DNA of 64,000 bases from Paenilisteria riparia FSL S10-1204 (lineage in GTDB: Bacteria; Bacillota; Bacilli; Lactobacillales; Listeriaceae), in contig NZ_AODL01000007.1 in NCBI RefSeq assembly GCF_000525995.1, positions 379,252 to 443,251 of the forward strand, written 5' to 3'. The translations under genes were made by a program, and so were the position numbers. The notes under the pieces were generated by a model. That model saw only the letters and a program-made list of their open reading frames with translations, made no database searches and was not told the DNA's origin. Of the stretch, positions 52,154 through 60,794 are shown piece after piece (position 1 is the first letter of the stretch; each line of letters begins with the position of its first letter).

Positions 52154-53614
52154 TTATTTTAAGTCAGCAATATGTTTTTCTAAGTCTACGCCAGTACCTT
52201 TTGCTACACGTTCAGCGAAAACTGGTTCTACTTGATAGAAATTGCGTAGGTTGCGAACTTTAATATCCTCGCGAACCCCTTCCCAATCGCCAACAATGTT
52301 ATTTACCAATGCATCACGTTCAGCATCAGAGTAACGATTCCAAACTTCACGCGCATGGCCGAAGTTATTCGGTTTTTCTTGCTCCAAACGCCCAACTTTT
52401 CCAGCGATTAAGTCTTGCTCGTCTTCTACATAGCGTGGATCTTGTTTTGGCTCTGTATCATAGCTATTTGGCTCGTAGTTAATCGAGCTCATTTGTTGCT
52501 TGAATGGCATCGCACCGTCACGTTGGTTATTGTGAACTTCCTTTTTCGGGCTATTGATTGGTAGTTGCAAGTAGTTCGGGCCAACGCGGTGACGTTGTGT
52601 ATCGGAATAAGAGAACAGGCGACCTTGTAATAAGCGGTCTTCTGAAGGCAAGATTCCTGGTACTAATACGCCTGGGTTGAAACCAACTGATTCAGTTTCG
52701 GCAAACACGTTCTCAGGATTGCGGTTAAGCACCATTGTACCAACATGTTCATATGGGAAAACATCTTCAAACCAATCTTTCGTTGCATCTAGTGGATTGA
52801 AATCAAATTTATCAATGTCCGCTGGGTCAAGTACTTGAATAAACAAGTCCCACTCAGGGAAATCGCCGTTTTCAATCGCTTCATGAAGATCGCGAGTCGC
52901 ATGGCTGAATTCTTTTGCTTGGATTTGTGACGCTTGATCCGTAGATAGATTCACGATACCCGCTTTTGGCACCCAACGCATTTTGATATAAACTGTTTTG
53001 CCCTCTTCATTTGTCCATTTGAACGCGTGAACACTAGAACCACGAATTTGGCGGTATGAAGCTGGCGTTCCTTCGTCACTGAATAAATATGTAATCATAG
53101 TTGTAGCTTCAGGAGTCAAGCTGATAAAATCCCAATACCGATTAGCATCTTGCATGTTTGTGCTTGGATCTGGTTTCAGTGAATGAATAACATCCGGGAA
53201 CTTAATAGCATCGCGAATAAAGAATACAGGCAAGTTATTACCAACAAAATCGTAATTTCCCTCTTCTGTATAAAATTTCACGGCAAAGCCACGCGGATCA
53301 CGCAATGTTTCAGGAGAATGTAAGCCATGAATAACTGTAGAAAAACGAGCAAAGACTTCGGTTTGTTGTCCTTCTTTTTGTAAGAATCCCGCTTTTGTAT
53401 ATTTCTTCATACTATTCTTCACTGTGAAAACACCATGTGCTCCAGTTCCACGAGCATGTACAACACGTTCAGGAACACGTTCACGATCAAAATGCGCCAA
53501 CTTCTCAATTAACACGTAATCTTCTAACAAAGTAGGTCCGCGATGTCCCGCCGTCATCGAATTCTGGTTATCACCGATTGTAACACCTTGATTCGTTGTC
53601 AATTTTTTACTCAT
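52154..53614 (-). CDS. katA: Catalase (clade 3, monofunctional haem catalase)
   Basis: A 486-residue catalase degrading hydrogen peroxide. The distal His lies in ERVVHARGTGAHG (about 50-60), the Asn in FVGNNLPVFFIRDA, and the haem-ligand Tyr in RLFSYSDTQRHRVG (about 335-348). Length is typical. The ribosome site GGAGG sits 11 nt before the ATG. A perfect PerR operator overlaps the promoter region, so it should be induced by peroxide when PerR is oxidised. Its position near parB matches Listeria kat. Confidence 0.97.
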   Translation of the reverse strand: MSKKLTTNQGVTIGDNQNSMTAGHRGPTLLEDYVLIEKLAHFDRERVPERVVHARGTGAHGVFTVKNSMKKYTKAGFLQKEGQQTEVFARFSTVIHGLHSPETLRDPRGFAVKFYTEEGNYDFVGNNLPVFFIRDAIKFPDVIHSLKPDPSTNMQDANRYWDFISLTPEATTMITYLFSDEGTPASYRQIRGSSVHAFKWTNEEGKTVYIKMRWVPKAGIVNLSTDQASQIQAKEFSHATRDLHEAIENGDFPEWDLFIQVLDPADIDKFDFNPLDATKDWFEDVFPYEHVGTMVLNRNPENVFAETESVGFNPGVLVPGILPSEDRLLQGRLFSYSDTQRHRVGPNYLQLPINSPKKEVHNNQRDGAMPFKQQMSSINYEPNSYDTEPKQDPRYVEDEQDLIAGKVGRLEQEKPNNFGHAREVWNRYSDAERDALVNNIVGDWEGVREDIKVRNLRNFYQVEPVFAERVAKGTGVDLEKHIADLK

Positions 53615-53635
53615 CTGATATCATACCTCCGTTTT

Positions 53636-53650
53636 TTATAATTATTATAA
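53636..53650. promoter_or_regulatory. PerR box upstream of katA
   Basis: TTATAATTATTATAA is an exact 7-1-7 PerR palindrome (consensus TTATAATNATTATAA), 22 bp before the katA start and including a TATAAT -10-like sequence. Confidence 0.93.
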
Positions 53651-53753
53651 AGTAATACTAACTCTAGTTTACAAAACATATACTAGGAAAACAACTGTTA
53701 ACTCTTGTAAAGCCAATATCTCTTTTAATTTTAACACTAAAATAAGGATGACC

Positions 53754-53782
53754 TTGCGTACACCATAAAACTATGGTATTCT
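53754..53782 (+). promoter_or_regulatory. Promoter of the Mn-riboswitch transcript
   Basis: TTGCGT (53754-53759) and TATTCT (53777-53782) with a 17-nt spacer fit a SigA promoter just ahead of the riboswitch. Confidence 0.6.
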
Positions 53783-53799
53783 ACAAGTAATTCATATTC

Positions 53800-53918
53800 T
53801 CGTTCCCGATAAGGGGAGTAGCAGTAATAGTAGAGTCGTCAGTACGGGGAAACCCCGGCTTTACTAGCAATGTAATCATTGTTTGCGAGACCTTACGTTT
53901 TTTACGTAAGGTCTTTTT
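53800..53918 (+). promoter_or_regulatory. yybP-ykoY manganese riboswitch with terminator platform
   Basis: The conserved yybP-ykoY elements are present in order: AAGGGGAGTAGC (53811-53822), GTCGTCA, the ACGGGGAAACCCCGGCTTTAC junction and CGAGACCTTACG. The strong terminator AGACCTTACGT/ACGTAAGGTCT plus T5 spans 53888-53918. Known members bind Mn2+ and turn genes on by disrupting the terminator. The controlled gene here is the small protein at 53975, not a TerC or MntP exporter. Confidence 0.9.
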
Positions 53919-53974
53919 GCGTACTCTTTTTGAAACGAAGCGTATGAAAATAGCAAAAAAAGGAGATGATTTAG

Positions 53975-54259
53975 ATGGCTTTATTCGATTTCTTGAAGGA
54001 CATGGCAACAGAGAAAGTAACAGATTTACTTGGGGGCGCAGGTGATGTTGTCGATCAAGTAACTGGAGGCGCAACAGATCTTACAGAGCAAGCACAAAAC
54101 TTAACAGAACAAATCAATCCCGAAGAAATTACTGGTCAAATTAGCGAGCAAGCTGGTGGCGTCATCGATCAAGTAAAAGAAAATGCAAATATTACAGAAT
54201 CACTTGGCGATGTAGGTAATATTGTAAATAATGTGAAAGACTTGTTTGGCGGAAAATAG
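53975..54259 (+). CDS. Small amphipathic helical protein under Mn riboswitch control
   Basis: 94 residues, hydrophilic with regular Val/Ile spacing (KVTDLLGGAGDVVDQVTGGA; GGVIDQVKENANITESLGDV; IVNNVKDLFGGK), no cysteine or histidine, no signal peptide. The pattern fits amphipathic helices such as apolipoprotein- or YtxH-like stress proteins, and acidic residues could bind cations weakly. AAAAGGAG precedes the ATG. It is expressed from the riboswitch transcript, so Mn2+ should switch it on. The family is not recognised. Confidence 0.8.
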   Translation: MALFDFLKDMATEKVTDLLGGAGDVVDQVTGGATDLTEQAQNLTEQINPEEITGQISEQAGGVIDQVKENANITESLGDVGNIVNNVKDLFGGK

Positions 54260-54280
54260 TAGACATTGACTTTCAAATAT

Positions 54281-54328
54281 AAAAATACGTTGCACGAGTA
54301 CCCAAACCACTCATGCAACGTATTTTTT
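54281..54328. terminator. Bidirectional terminator
   Basis: AAAAATACGTTGCA and TGCAACGTATTTTT form a 14-bp perfect stem between the small protein gene and the convergent yyzM gene. Confidence 0.93.
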
Positions 54329-54334
54329 CATTTA

Positions 54335-54529
54335 TCACTCTTCGGCCTTCTCCAAAATTCGCTTCACCTTCTTCGTGAATTCGCGTCTTGGAATCATCAC
54401 GCTGTGTCCACACCCCTCACACTTAATCCGAATGTCCATTCCTAATCGAATAATGCGCCAACGGTTTGTTCCACATGGATGCGGCTTCTTCATTTCTACA
54501 ATATCATTCAATCCAAAATTTTGTTCCAT
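54335..54529 (-). CDS. yyzM: DUF951 (YyzM) small protein
   Basis: 64 residues matching the DUF951 pattern: EMKKPHPCGTNRWRIIRLG, then CEGCGHSVMIPRREFTKK. Three cysteines in CG/CEGCG arrangement suggest a zinc-ribbon-like metal site. It lies 5 nt downstream of parB and belongs to the parA-parB-yyzM operon, an order shared with Bacillus and Listeria. Function unknown. Confidence 0.9.
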   Translation of the reverse strand: MEQNFGLNDIVEMKKPHPCGTNRWRIIRLGMDIRIKCEGCGHSVMIPRREFTKKVKRILEKAEE

Positions 54530-54534
54530 ATCAC

Positions 54535-55392
54535 TTAGTCCTCGTCAAACTGAATTTCTAAAATATCTAAAATCCGATCTAAGTCATCATCTGATAAAAA
54601 CTCAATCTCGATTTTCCCTTTGTTATCGCGGCGTTTAATCGATACTGCTGTACCAAATTTATCACGTAGTTGGGATTCACTTTCTTTGATAAAAACTGGG
54701 ATTTTCTCTTGTTTCTTGGGTGTTTCACGTGAAACATTGTCATTTATATCGGCAACTAGTTTCTCCAATTGACGCACTGTAAAGCTTTCTGTGACAGCCT
54801 TTTTAGCGACTGGTTTGATGTTTTTCTTGTTTTTTAAACCTAGTAGTGCGCGGGCATGTCCCATCGATAGTGAGCCATCGCGAAGCATCACTTGTACTTC
54901 TGCTGGTAGAGATAATAGACGAACCATATTGGCGATGTATGGACGGCTTTTTCCTAAACGATCGGCTAATTTAGCTTGGGTCATATCTAGGTTTTTCATT
55001 AGTAAGTCATAGGATTCAGCTTCTTCTAGCACCGATAAGTCTTCGCGTTGCAAGTTCTCCAAAACAGCTAGTTCCATCATTTCACGGTCATCTAAATCAC
55101 GCACAACTGCTGGAATTTCTTCAAGACCAGCCTCTTTAGCAGCTCGGAATCGGCGTTCACCGACAACTAACTCGTAACCTTGTGCTTCGGATTTTCGCAG
55201 AATGACTGGTTGCAAAATGCCGTGAAGCTTGATAGAATCGCGTAATTCGCGAAGTGCTGTAGGGTCAAATGTTTTACGTGGTTGATACGGATTTGGACGG
55301 ATTTCACTCACAGGAATGTTTTGCACGGCTTCCTCGTTTTGATCGACATTGTTGAACAGCGCGCTAATCCCTTTTCCTAATCCCTTAGCCAT
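54535..55392 (-). CDS. parB: Chromosome partitioning protein ParB (Spo0J)
   Basis: 285 residues. The N-terminal CTP-binding/ParB-N domain contains [16 protein letters not shown] (GERRxRA) and [12 protein letters not shown]. The helix-turn-helix centre is [20 protein letters not shown] (about 140-160) and the C-terminal dimerisation domain ends [14 protein letters not shown]. It loads at parS and spreads as a clamp, recruiting SMC. Its start overlaps the parA stop by 8 nt (ATGGCTAA). A parS site lies within its own coding sequence. Confidence 0.97.
   Translation of the reverse strand: MAKGLGKGISALFNNVDQNEEAVQNIPVSEIRPNPYQPRKTFDPTALRELRDSIKLHGILQPVILRKSEAQGYELVVGERRFRAAKEAGLEEIPAVVRDLDDREMMELAVLENLQREDLSVLEEAESYDLLMKNLDMTQAKLADRLGKSRPYIANMVRLLSLPAEVQVMLRDGSLSMGHARALLGLKNKKNIKPVAKKAVTESFTVRQLEKLVADINDNVSRETPKKQEKIPVFIKESESQLRDKFGTAVSIKRRDNKGKIEIEFLSDDDLDRILDILEIQFDED
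54721..54736. promoter_or_regulatory. parS site inside parB
   Basis: Perfect TGTTTCACGTGAAACA encoding VSRET in ParB, as in B. subtilis where a parS site lies within spo0J. Confidence 0.96.
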
Positions 55393-56146
55393 GAGCAGTC
55401 ACTTCCTTTGCAAGATCTAAATAGACTTCAGCTCCGCGTGATTTCGCATCGTATAAAAGAATCGGCTTGCCGTGACTCGGCGCTTCACTTAAACGAATGT
55501 TGCGCGGAATAATTGTTTCGAACACTTTATTTTGGAAGTATTTCTTCACTTCATCAATGACTTGGATGCCCAAATTCGTTCTAGCATCAAGCATTGTTAG
55601 CAGAACACCTTCAATTTGTAAATCTTCGTTCAAATGTTTCTGAACGATTCGAATCGTATTCAGCAACTGGCTTAAACCTTCTAGCGCGTAGTACTCACAT
55701 TGAACTGGAATCAAAACCGTATCAGATGCAGTAAGCGCGTTAAGCGTAAGCAGGCCTAAAGACGGCGGACAATCGATAATAATATAATCATAGTTATCAC
55801 GTACCGAATCAATCGCTTTTTTAAGTCGAATTTCACGTGAAATTGCGGGGACAAGTTCGACCTCTGCTCCAGCAAGTTGAATTGTAGCAGGTACCACTTC
55901 TAACGTTTCCATGGCTGTTGGCTTGATTACATCTTTAAGGGCAACATCATCAACTAGCACATCATAAACACAATGCTCAATCTCACCTTTATTAATGCCA
56001 ACTCCGCTCGATGCGTTCCCCTGCGGATCGATATCTACAAGCAGAACCTTATTACCTAAAAACGCAAGACTTGAACTTAAGTTAACAGATGTCGTCGTCT
56101 TGCCCACGCCACCCTTTTGATTTGCCAATGCAATCACTTTGCTCAA
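55385..56146 (-). CDS. parA: Chromosome partitioning ATPase ParA (Soj)
   Basis: 253 residues. Deviant Walker [16 protein letters not shown] at the N-terminus, Walker A' [16 protein letters not shown] and Walker [14 protein letters not shown]. It acts with ParB in origin segregation and replication control through DnaA. It starts at TTG with a weak GGTG site. The noc gene, which usually neighbours soj in Firmicutes, is not adjacent: the next gene upstream is an MFS transporter. Confidence 0.96.
   Translation of the reverse strand: MSKVIALANQKGGVGKTTTSVNLSSSLAFLGNKVLLVDIDPQGNASSGVGINKGEIEHCVYDVLVDDVALKDVIKPTAMETLEVVPATIQLAGAEVELVPAISREIRLKKAIDSVRDNYDYIIIDCPPSLGLLTLNALTASDTVLIPVQCEYYALEGLSQLLNTIRIVQKHLNEDLQIEGVLLTMLDARTNLGIQVIDEVKKYFQNKVFETIIPRNIRLSEAPSHGKPILLYDAKSRGAEVYLDLAKEVTAHG
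55829..55844. promoter_or_regulatory. Degenerate parS-like palindrome inside parA
   Basis: AATTTCACGTGAAATT keeps the perfect TTTCACGTGAAA core but differs at two positions per side from the consensus. ParB binding is uncertain. Confidence 0.4.
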
Positions 56147-56261
56147 TCTATTTCACCAACCCTCACCTATTAATAGTTTTGCCACGATCCTTTTACTCTA
56201 TTCTATCAAAAAAATAAGGTTTAGTCTTACTTTATGCGAAAATAAATTTGATAGTAGTCAA

Positions 56262-56295
56262 AAGCCGCGTCCAGATTTCCTAGGCACGGCTAATT
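56262..56295 (-). terminator. Terminator of the MFS gene
   Basis: On the minus strand AGCCGTGCC and GGACGCGGCT pair with a mismatch and are followed by TTTTG, right after the stop at 56297. Confidence 0.6.
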
Positions 56296-56296
56296 T

Positions 56297-57712
56297 TTAT
56301 GCTTTTTTACGAATAAATAATGAGATTACTAAACCGATAATCGCCATGACTAGTCCGAAAGTAAAGGCTTGACGTGAACCTTCGACAAGTGATGCCGCCA
56401 AGTCTTGTGGACCTGGATTCGTTACTGTTGCCATGTATGCTTTTTGACCGGCCGACATAATCGTGATTGCCACTGCTGTACCAATTGCTCCTGATACTTG
56501 TTGCAATGTGTTCATAACCGCCGTACCATCTGGATACATTTTTGGTGGTAGTTGGTTTAGGCCGTTGGTTTGTGCTGGCATCATAATCATACATACGCCG
56601 ATCATTAGTGCGCTGTGCAAAACAACGATAGTTACTGCGGATGTATCTAGCGTAATTCGTGTTAGGAAGAACAGCGAAACAACTGCCACGATAAAGCCTG
56701 GAATAACAAGTACGCGAGCACCGAAGGCATCGAATAAACGCCCTGTAACCGGTGACATCAAGCCGTTAATAACTCCACCCGGTAAAAGTACTAATCCTGC
56801 AGAAAACGCCGCTAAAGCCAGTCCTGTTTGCAAATAAAGTGGTAATAGAATCATCGTTGACAAAATAATCATGAATGCGATGAAAACAATAAGTAAGCCG
56901 AGCGTGAACATTGGGAACTTAAAGACCCGCAAATCCATCATTGGCTGATCCATCGTTAATTGGCGCCATGTGAATAACGCTAGGCTGATAAGACCGATAA
57001 TCATCGTCGTAATCACAAGCGCGCTGCCCCAACCACTTTCGCCGGCACTACTGAAACCATACACGATTCCACCAAACCCAAGCGTCGATAGAATAATCGA
57101 TAAAATATCAATCCGCGGCTTCGTCACTTCCGACACATTCTTCATAAAACGTAAACCAAACAATAGTGAGAAAACTAGAAATGGTAACGCAATCCAGAAA
57201 ATCCAGTTCCACGTTAAGTTCTCAATAATTAATCCAGAAATTGTTGGCCCTACTGCTGGTGCAAACATGATAACTAAGCCGATAAGTCCCATTGCCGAGC
57301 CACGTTTATGCTCTGGAAAAATCACCAAAATCGTGTTAAACATTAGTGGTAACAATAAGCCAGTTCCAATTGCTTGAATAACCCGAGCAACCATTAATAC
57401 TCCAAAATCTGGCGCAATTGCCGCGATAAATGTTCCGACAATTGAAAAACCTACGGACGCAAAAAATAACTTCCGCGTTGTAAACCATTGTAATAGTAAG
57501 CCTGATACAGGAACTAAAATCCCCAGTGTCAATAAATATCCTGTCGTTAACCACTGAATTGTTGCTGAACTCACGTTAAATACGCGAATTAAATCTGTAA
57601 GTGCCATATTTAAAGCTGTTTCACTAAACAAGCCTATAAATCCTGCAATTAAGAAAGCCGTAACAATTGGTATCGTATTAAATTCTTGTTTTTCTTGTGC
57701 TGTTGCGTTCAA
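56297..57712 (-). CDS. MFS multidrug exporter, DHA2 family (LmrB-like)
   Basis: 471 residues with 14 predicted membrane helices, the DHA2 (EmrB/QacA) topology. The start IAGFIGLFSETALNMALTDL and the motif WLTTGYLLTLGILVPVSGLL match LmrB/Mdr-type drug pumps, with motif C in LGLVIMFAPAVGPTISGLI. I use TTG at 57712 (AAAGGGGG 7 nt upstream) rather than the ATG at 57736. It separates the parA-parB operon from the toxin-antitoxin gene. The substrate is unknown; lincosamide or general drug export is a family-level guess. Confidence 0.9.
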   Translation of the reverse strand: MNATAQEKQEFNTIPIVTAFLIAGFIGLFSETALNMALTDLIRVFNVSSATIQWLTTGYLLTLGILVPVSGLLLQWFTTRKLFFASVGFSIVGTFIAAIAPDFGVLMVARVIQAIGTGLLLPLMFNTILVIFPEHKRGSAMGLIGLVIMFAPAVGPTISGLIIENLTWNWIFWIALPFLVFSLLFGLRFMKNVSEVTKPRIDILSIILSTLGFGGIVYGFSSAGESGWGSALVITTMIIGLISLALFTWRQLTMDQPMMDLRVFKFPMFTLGLLIVFIAFMIILSTMILLPLYLQTGLALAAFSAGLVLLPGGVINGLMSPVTGRLFDAFGARVLVIPGFIVAVVSLFFLTRITLDTSAVTIVVLHSALMIGVCMIMMPAQTNGLNQLPPKMYPDGTAVMNTLQQVSGAIGTAVAITIMSAGQKAYMATVTNPGPQDLAASLVEGSRQAFTFGLVMAIIGLVISLFIRKKA

Positions 57713-57858
57713 AAAGTTTCCCCCTTTTACCTTCATTACGTGAACCTTTAATTTTACCGGTTTTCAAAAGCAAAGTCAAGTAAAAGAGAATATATGTTCT
57801 TATTTGGAAATTTAAAAAATGGCTTCTGTGATACAGAGACCATTTTCTAATACTGTCA

Positions 57859-58595
57859 TTATTCGATTGTTAAATGATCGTCTGCATAATCCGTCTTTAC
57901 ATCTAAGACCTCACATGCTTTTTGATACATGCGCACAGACATGTCTGGATCTCCCGCCTCTAATCTGGAAATAACAAGTGGCGATAAATCAGATTTCAAG
58001 CTAAATCAAGTTGTGACCATCTCTTTTTAACTCGTTTTGCGAAGATAAACTGTCCTAGACGTGCCGAGAAACTGCCTAAATAGTGAACAATATCCTCATT
58101 TTCCCAAGCTAAGTCTTTTAGCGTTTCGAATTCGTAATCGTCCTTACCAATACTAAGTCTCGCTTCAGAGCGACGCAAGAAAATGCGCTTCACTTCTTCA
58201 CGATACGCGCTCATTTTGTCGTTAAATGGATTGCGGTCTTTAAAATAGCCTTTTACGAAACAATAATACGTTTCTGAGTCGGAAAAAGCCGTAAAATAAA
58301 GAAATCTGCAATTCTTATCTTTAAAATGGACTTTCATTTCTTGAATTGGTTGATCAATGGAAGTCTCGATTTTGTTCGTTTGTAGTGAATATGATTGATT
58401 TTTACCAATTGTTAAATGAACTTCTGGTAAAATTTGTCGTCCAGTTGTTAATTTTCGCGTTTCAGCCTTTTCTAATTGCAGTAAACCTTGCAATAAAAGG
58501 GTCGACATTAAAGGTTGTTCGGTAATCAAACTGTGTAGGAAATCATATGCTTGAAATTCATCTTGTTCGTCTCTTACAAAAATTATTTTCGCCAT
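57859..58595 (-). CDS. Fused HigB-like toxin and HigA-like HTH antitoxin, frameshifted
   Basis: One gene with two domains. Residues ~1-150 follow the Gp49/HigB (RelE superfamily) plan: YDFLHSLITEQPLM, a helix pair (LLQGLLQLEKAE), the strand IQEMKVHFKDKNCRFLYFTA, then YYCFVKGYFKDRNPF with the Lys-rich end helix (YREEVKRIFLRR). The C-terminus is an XRE-type HTH: FAKRVKKRWSQLDLA breaks at 57996, but the next frame continues KSDLSPLVISRLEAGDPDMS and YQKACEVLDV to a stop at 57859. One base lost near 57992-57998 explains the break (about 245 residues when restored). HigBA is normally two genes; a single fused gene is unusual. The domain reading is by eye. Confidence 0.65.
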
Positions 58596-58596
58596 A

Positions 58597-58623
58597 TTAT
58601 TCGCAGTCGCACGCTTGGCGCAC
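58597..58623 (-). CDS. Possible eight-codon leader peptide of the toxin-antitoxin gene
   Basis: GTG at 58623 with an ideal AAAGGAGG ribosome site, product VRQACDCE, stop at 58597 two bases from the toxin ATG (TAATATG). The toxin ATG itself has no close ribosome site, so reinitiation after this leader is plausible. Weak evidence. Confidence 0.3.
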   Translation of the reverse strand: MRQACDCE

Positions 58624-58903
58624 TGCTCTCCTCCTTTACCTATCGTTCTATCTTTATTGTATCGGTTTTTATAGAAAAATGCACCTTCCATGTGTGAGAA
58701 AGCCTTATTTTCTTTTTATTTGCGCCAATATTGTTTTTTATTGTCATATTTGAAACTAGAAAAAGCCTGAATGACAGTGATAAGCATCAAAGGGCTTATT
58801 CAATCGCCAAAGAAATAGTAGCCTAACATATTGCCATAAGTACCATTTTTTGTGTTATTATATATATTGTGAATTACAGAATGATAGGGGCATTTCATTT
58901 ATT

Positions 58904-59129
58904 ATGAATTATACAAAATTTTTTATATGCTATTTTAATTATTGGACTGCTTATCTTATTAGCTATCGGTGGGACATACGCGGCTTTCATTGGTTTAGGT
59001 TGCGTTTATATTGTTGCTATTCTTGATGACATACTTGGTCACAAGCTAACTAGCAAGAAATTTTTAATCAAAACGGTATTGTTCGTTATTGGATTACTAG
59101 TTTTATATCTCGCACTTCGATTTTTATAA
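58904..59129 (+). CDS. Small two-to-three-helix membrane protein, frameshifted
   Basis: The start MNYTKF is followed by a T6 run (58919-58924). With one T removed the frame reads LYAILIIGLLILLAIGGTYA, then FIGLGCVYIVAILDDILGHK, a basic loop, and FLIKTVLFVIGLLVLYLALR, about 74 residues with three hydrophobic helices. As given the frame is broken. AGGGG lies 14 nt before the ATG. Family not recognised; it follows the toxin-antitoxin gene on the opposite strand. Confidence 0.6.
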
Positions 59130-59253
59130 AATGGAGGAAGATGCTTTTTGTCATTTTTTAATTTAGAAATTTACATGCCACATTTACATTTTCTTACCTA
59201 GGTTCTTAATTATTTAGTTAGCCTCTGACCTAAATGCATCCATCATTAACCCT

Positions 59254-59285
59254 AAAAAACCAGTCTAGCATAGAAACTAGACTGG
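59254..59285 (-). terminator. Terminator of the ygc-like operon
   Basis: On the minus strand CCAGTCTAG and CTAGACTGG form a perfect 9-bp stem with T6, 45 nt after the FGGY kinase stop. Confidence 0.93.
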
Positions 59286-59330
59286 GAGAAAGCGTTAAAA
59301 ATAGCATCTTGTAAAACAGACATACCCGTT

Positions 59331-60758
59331 CTATTGAAATATTCCCGCTGCTTTTTTAAGAATCGTATCTGTACTTTTTGTAATGTCCTTGTATACTTCT
59401 TGATTGATGCGATGGTACAGTGTTTGGTTCTCTTGGTTTGGCTGGAATTGATCCCGCGTTCGGACCATTTTATGTGTTGCTGCTTCATAGGTTGGATAAA
59501 TACCGAGCGCCACCGCTACACAAATCGCTGCACCCAAGCTTGCCGAGCCGTTTACTTCTGTTCGCAATGTTGGTACGCCGAAAACATCTGCAAAAATTTG
59601 CATAAGCAAAGTACTGTTAGAACCACCGCCAGATATAATCAAGTTTTCCAAAGGTACGCCTAGTTCGGCACACATGTCATCTACGCGGTTTTTCATGGTT
59701 AAAGCAATCGCTTCTAAAATGGAGCGGTACATGTGCGCCCTGCCATGTCTTGCATCAAAGCCGATCATGATTCCTTTACGATAAGGTGCATCACTAGGTG
59801 CTAGCCAGTCAAGCACTGTCATTAAGCCATCTGAACCTGCCGGTACATGTTGCGCTTCGCGATTCAAAAACTCTTCAACAGAATGCCCGTCCTGATGCGC
59901 CTTCAACATAATGTCGTCACCTAAAAGTTCCTTCAACCAGCTGACCGTCCACATGCCTCGTCTAATCCCGTTGCTTTCATACAAATATTGATGTGGCGTC
60001 GATGCAAAATTAGTCCAAAAAGCCGTCGTATCTCGTGGATTCTCTAGCCCTGGCATCATCGCAGCAATATACGTCCCAAGCGAAACTAGCGCTGTTTTCT
60101 CTGCCAGCAATCCCGAACCAAGCGCCTCAACCGCCTTATCATTCGCCGTCGCAATCACCGGAATCCCCTCAGGAATCCCCGTCGCATCCGCCGCCGCCTT
60201 CGTCACCGTCCCCAAAACATCACCCGGCATTTTCAAATCAAACAACATCTCGCGTGAAAGTTGCTGCATCACATCCGGATTCTCGTCCCATTCCCACGTA
60301 TCCGTATCAATCGGCCATTGCCCTTGATAATTCGCCGCCGTATCCACAAAATTCCCCGTCAAACGATGCGTTATATACCCTGAAGTCGTCGTCACATACG
60401 CCACCTCCGGATTCACATGCTCATAAGGCTTCGAAACCCGCGCATCCATCCAACTCAGCACTGGTTCCGCAAGACTCCCGTCACGCTTCAACAATGCCCG
60501 ACAAAAACGAATCGTACAAAGTCCCAGTCCAATAATATCTTCCTTATTTCCCGGGAAATAATCCATCGCTTCCTTGCTCGCCACAATCAGCGAATCCCAC
60601 AAATCATCATTCGGATGTTCCACAACCCCAGGCTCCTGCATATGCATTGGCTGCAACGCACATTTTCCCTCACAAACTATGTCCCCATCCAAATCAAAAA
60701 TAACTACTTTTGAGCTTTGCGAACCACCATCGATTCCCATAATGTATTTTTTCGTCAT
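59331..60758 (-). CDS. ygcE: FGGY-family carbohydrate kinase (YgcE-like)
   Basis: 475 residues. ATP-binding start MGIDGGSQSSKVVIFDLDG, sugar-site region SWMDARVSKPYEHV and a C-terminal ISGGGSNSTLLMQIFADVFG with the catalytic/phosphate loop. Together with the SDR, MFS, GlpP-like and FAD-oxidase genes upstream it matches the E. coli ygc gene set, in which YgcE is the sugar or polyol kinase of unknown substrate. It is the last gene of the leftward cluster. A Noc-binding site lies within the gene (GNK region). Confidence 0.88.
   Translation of the reverse strand: MTKKYIMGIDGGSQSSKVVIFDLDGDIVCEGKCALQPMHMQEPGVVEHPNDDLWDSLIVASKEAMDYFPGNKEDIIGLGLCTIRFCRALLKRDGSLAEPVLSWMDARVSKPYEHVNPEVAYVTTTSGYITHRLTGNFVDTAANYQGQWPIDTDTWEWDENPDVMQQLSREMLFDLKMPGDVLGTVTKAAADATGIPEGIPVIATANDKAVEALGSGLLAEKTALVSLGTYIAAMMPGLENPRDTTAFWTNFASTPHQYLYESNGIRRGMWTVSWLKELLGDDIMLKAHQDGHSVEEFLNREAQHVPAGSDGLMTVLDWLAPSDAPYRKGIMIGFDARHGRAHMYRSILEAIALTMKNRVDDMCAELGVPLENLIISGGGSNSTLLMQIFADVFGVPTLRTEVNGSASLGAAICVAVALGIYPTYEAATHKMVRTRDQFQPNQENQTLYHRINQEVYKDITKSTDTILKKAAGIFQ
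60546..60559. promoter_or_regulatory. Noc-binding site inside the kinase gene
   Basis: ATTTCCCGGGAAAT, a perfect 14-bp NBS palindrome, encoding part of YFPGNK. Confidence 0.85.
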
Positions 60759-60794
60759 AGTCCTAGACCTTTCTCTCTTATCAAATTTTGCAAT

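Noticed and set aside
60035..60535. 166-codon plus-strand ORF antisense to the kinase
   Set aside because: Ser/Pro-rich shadow frame without family pattern or ribosome site.
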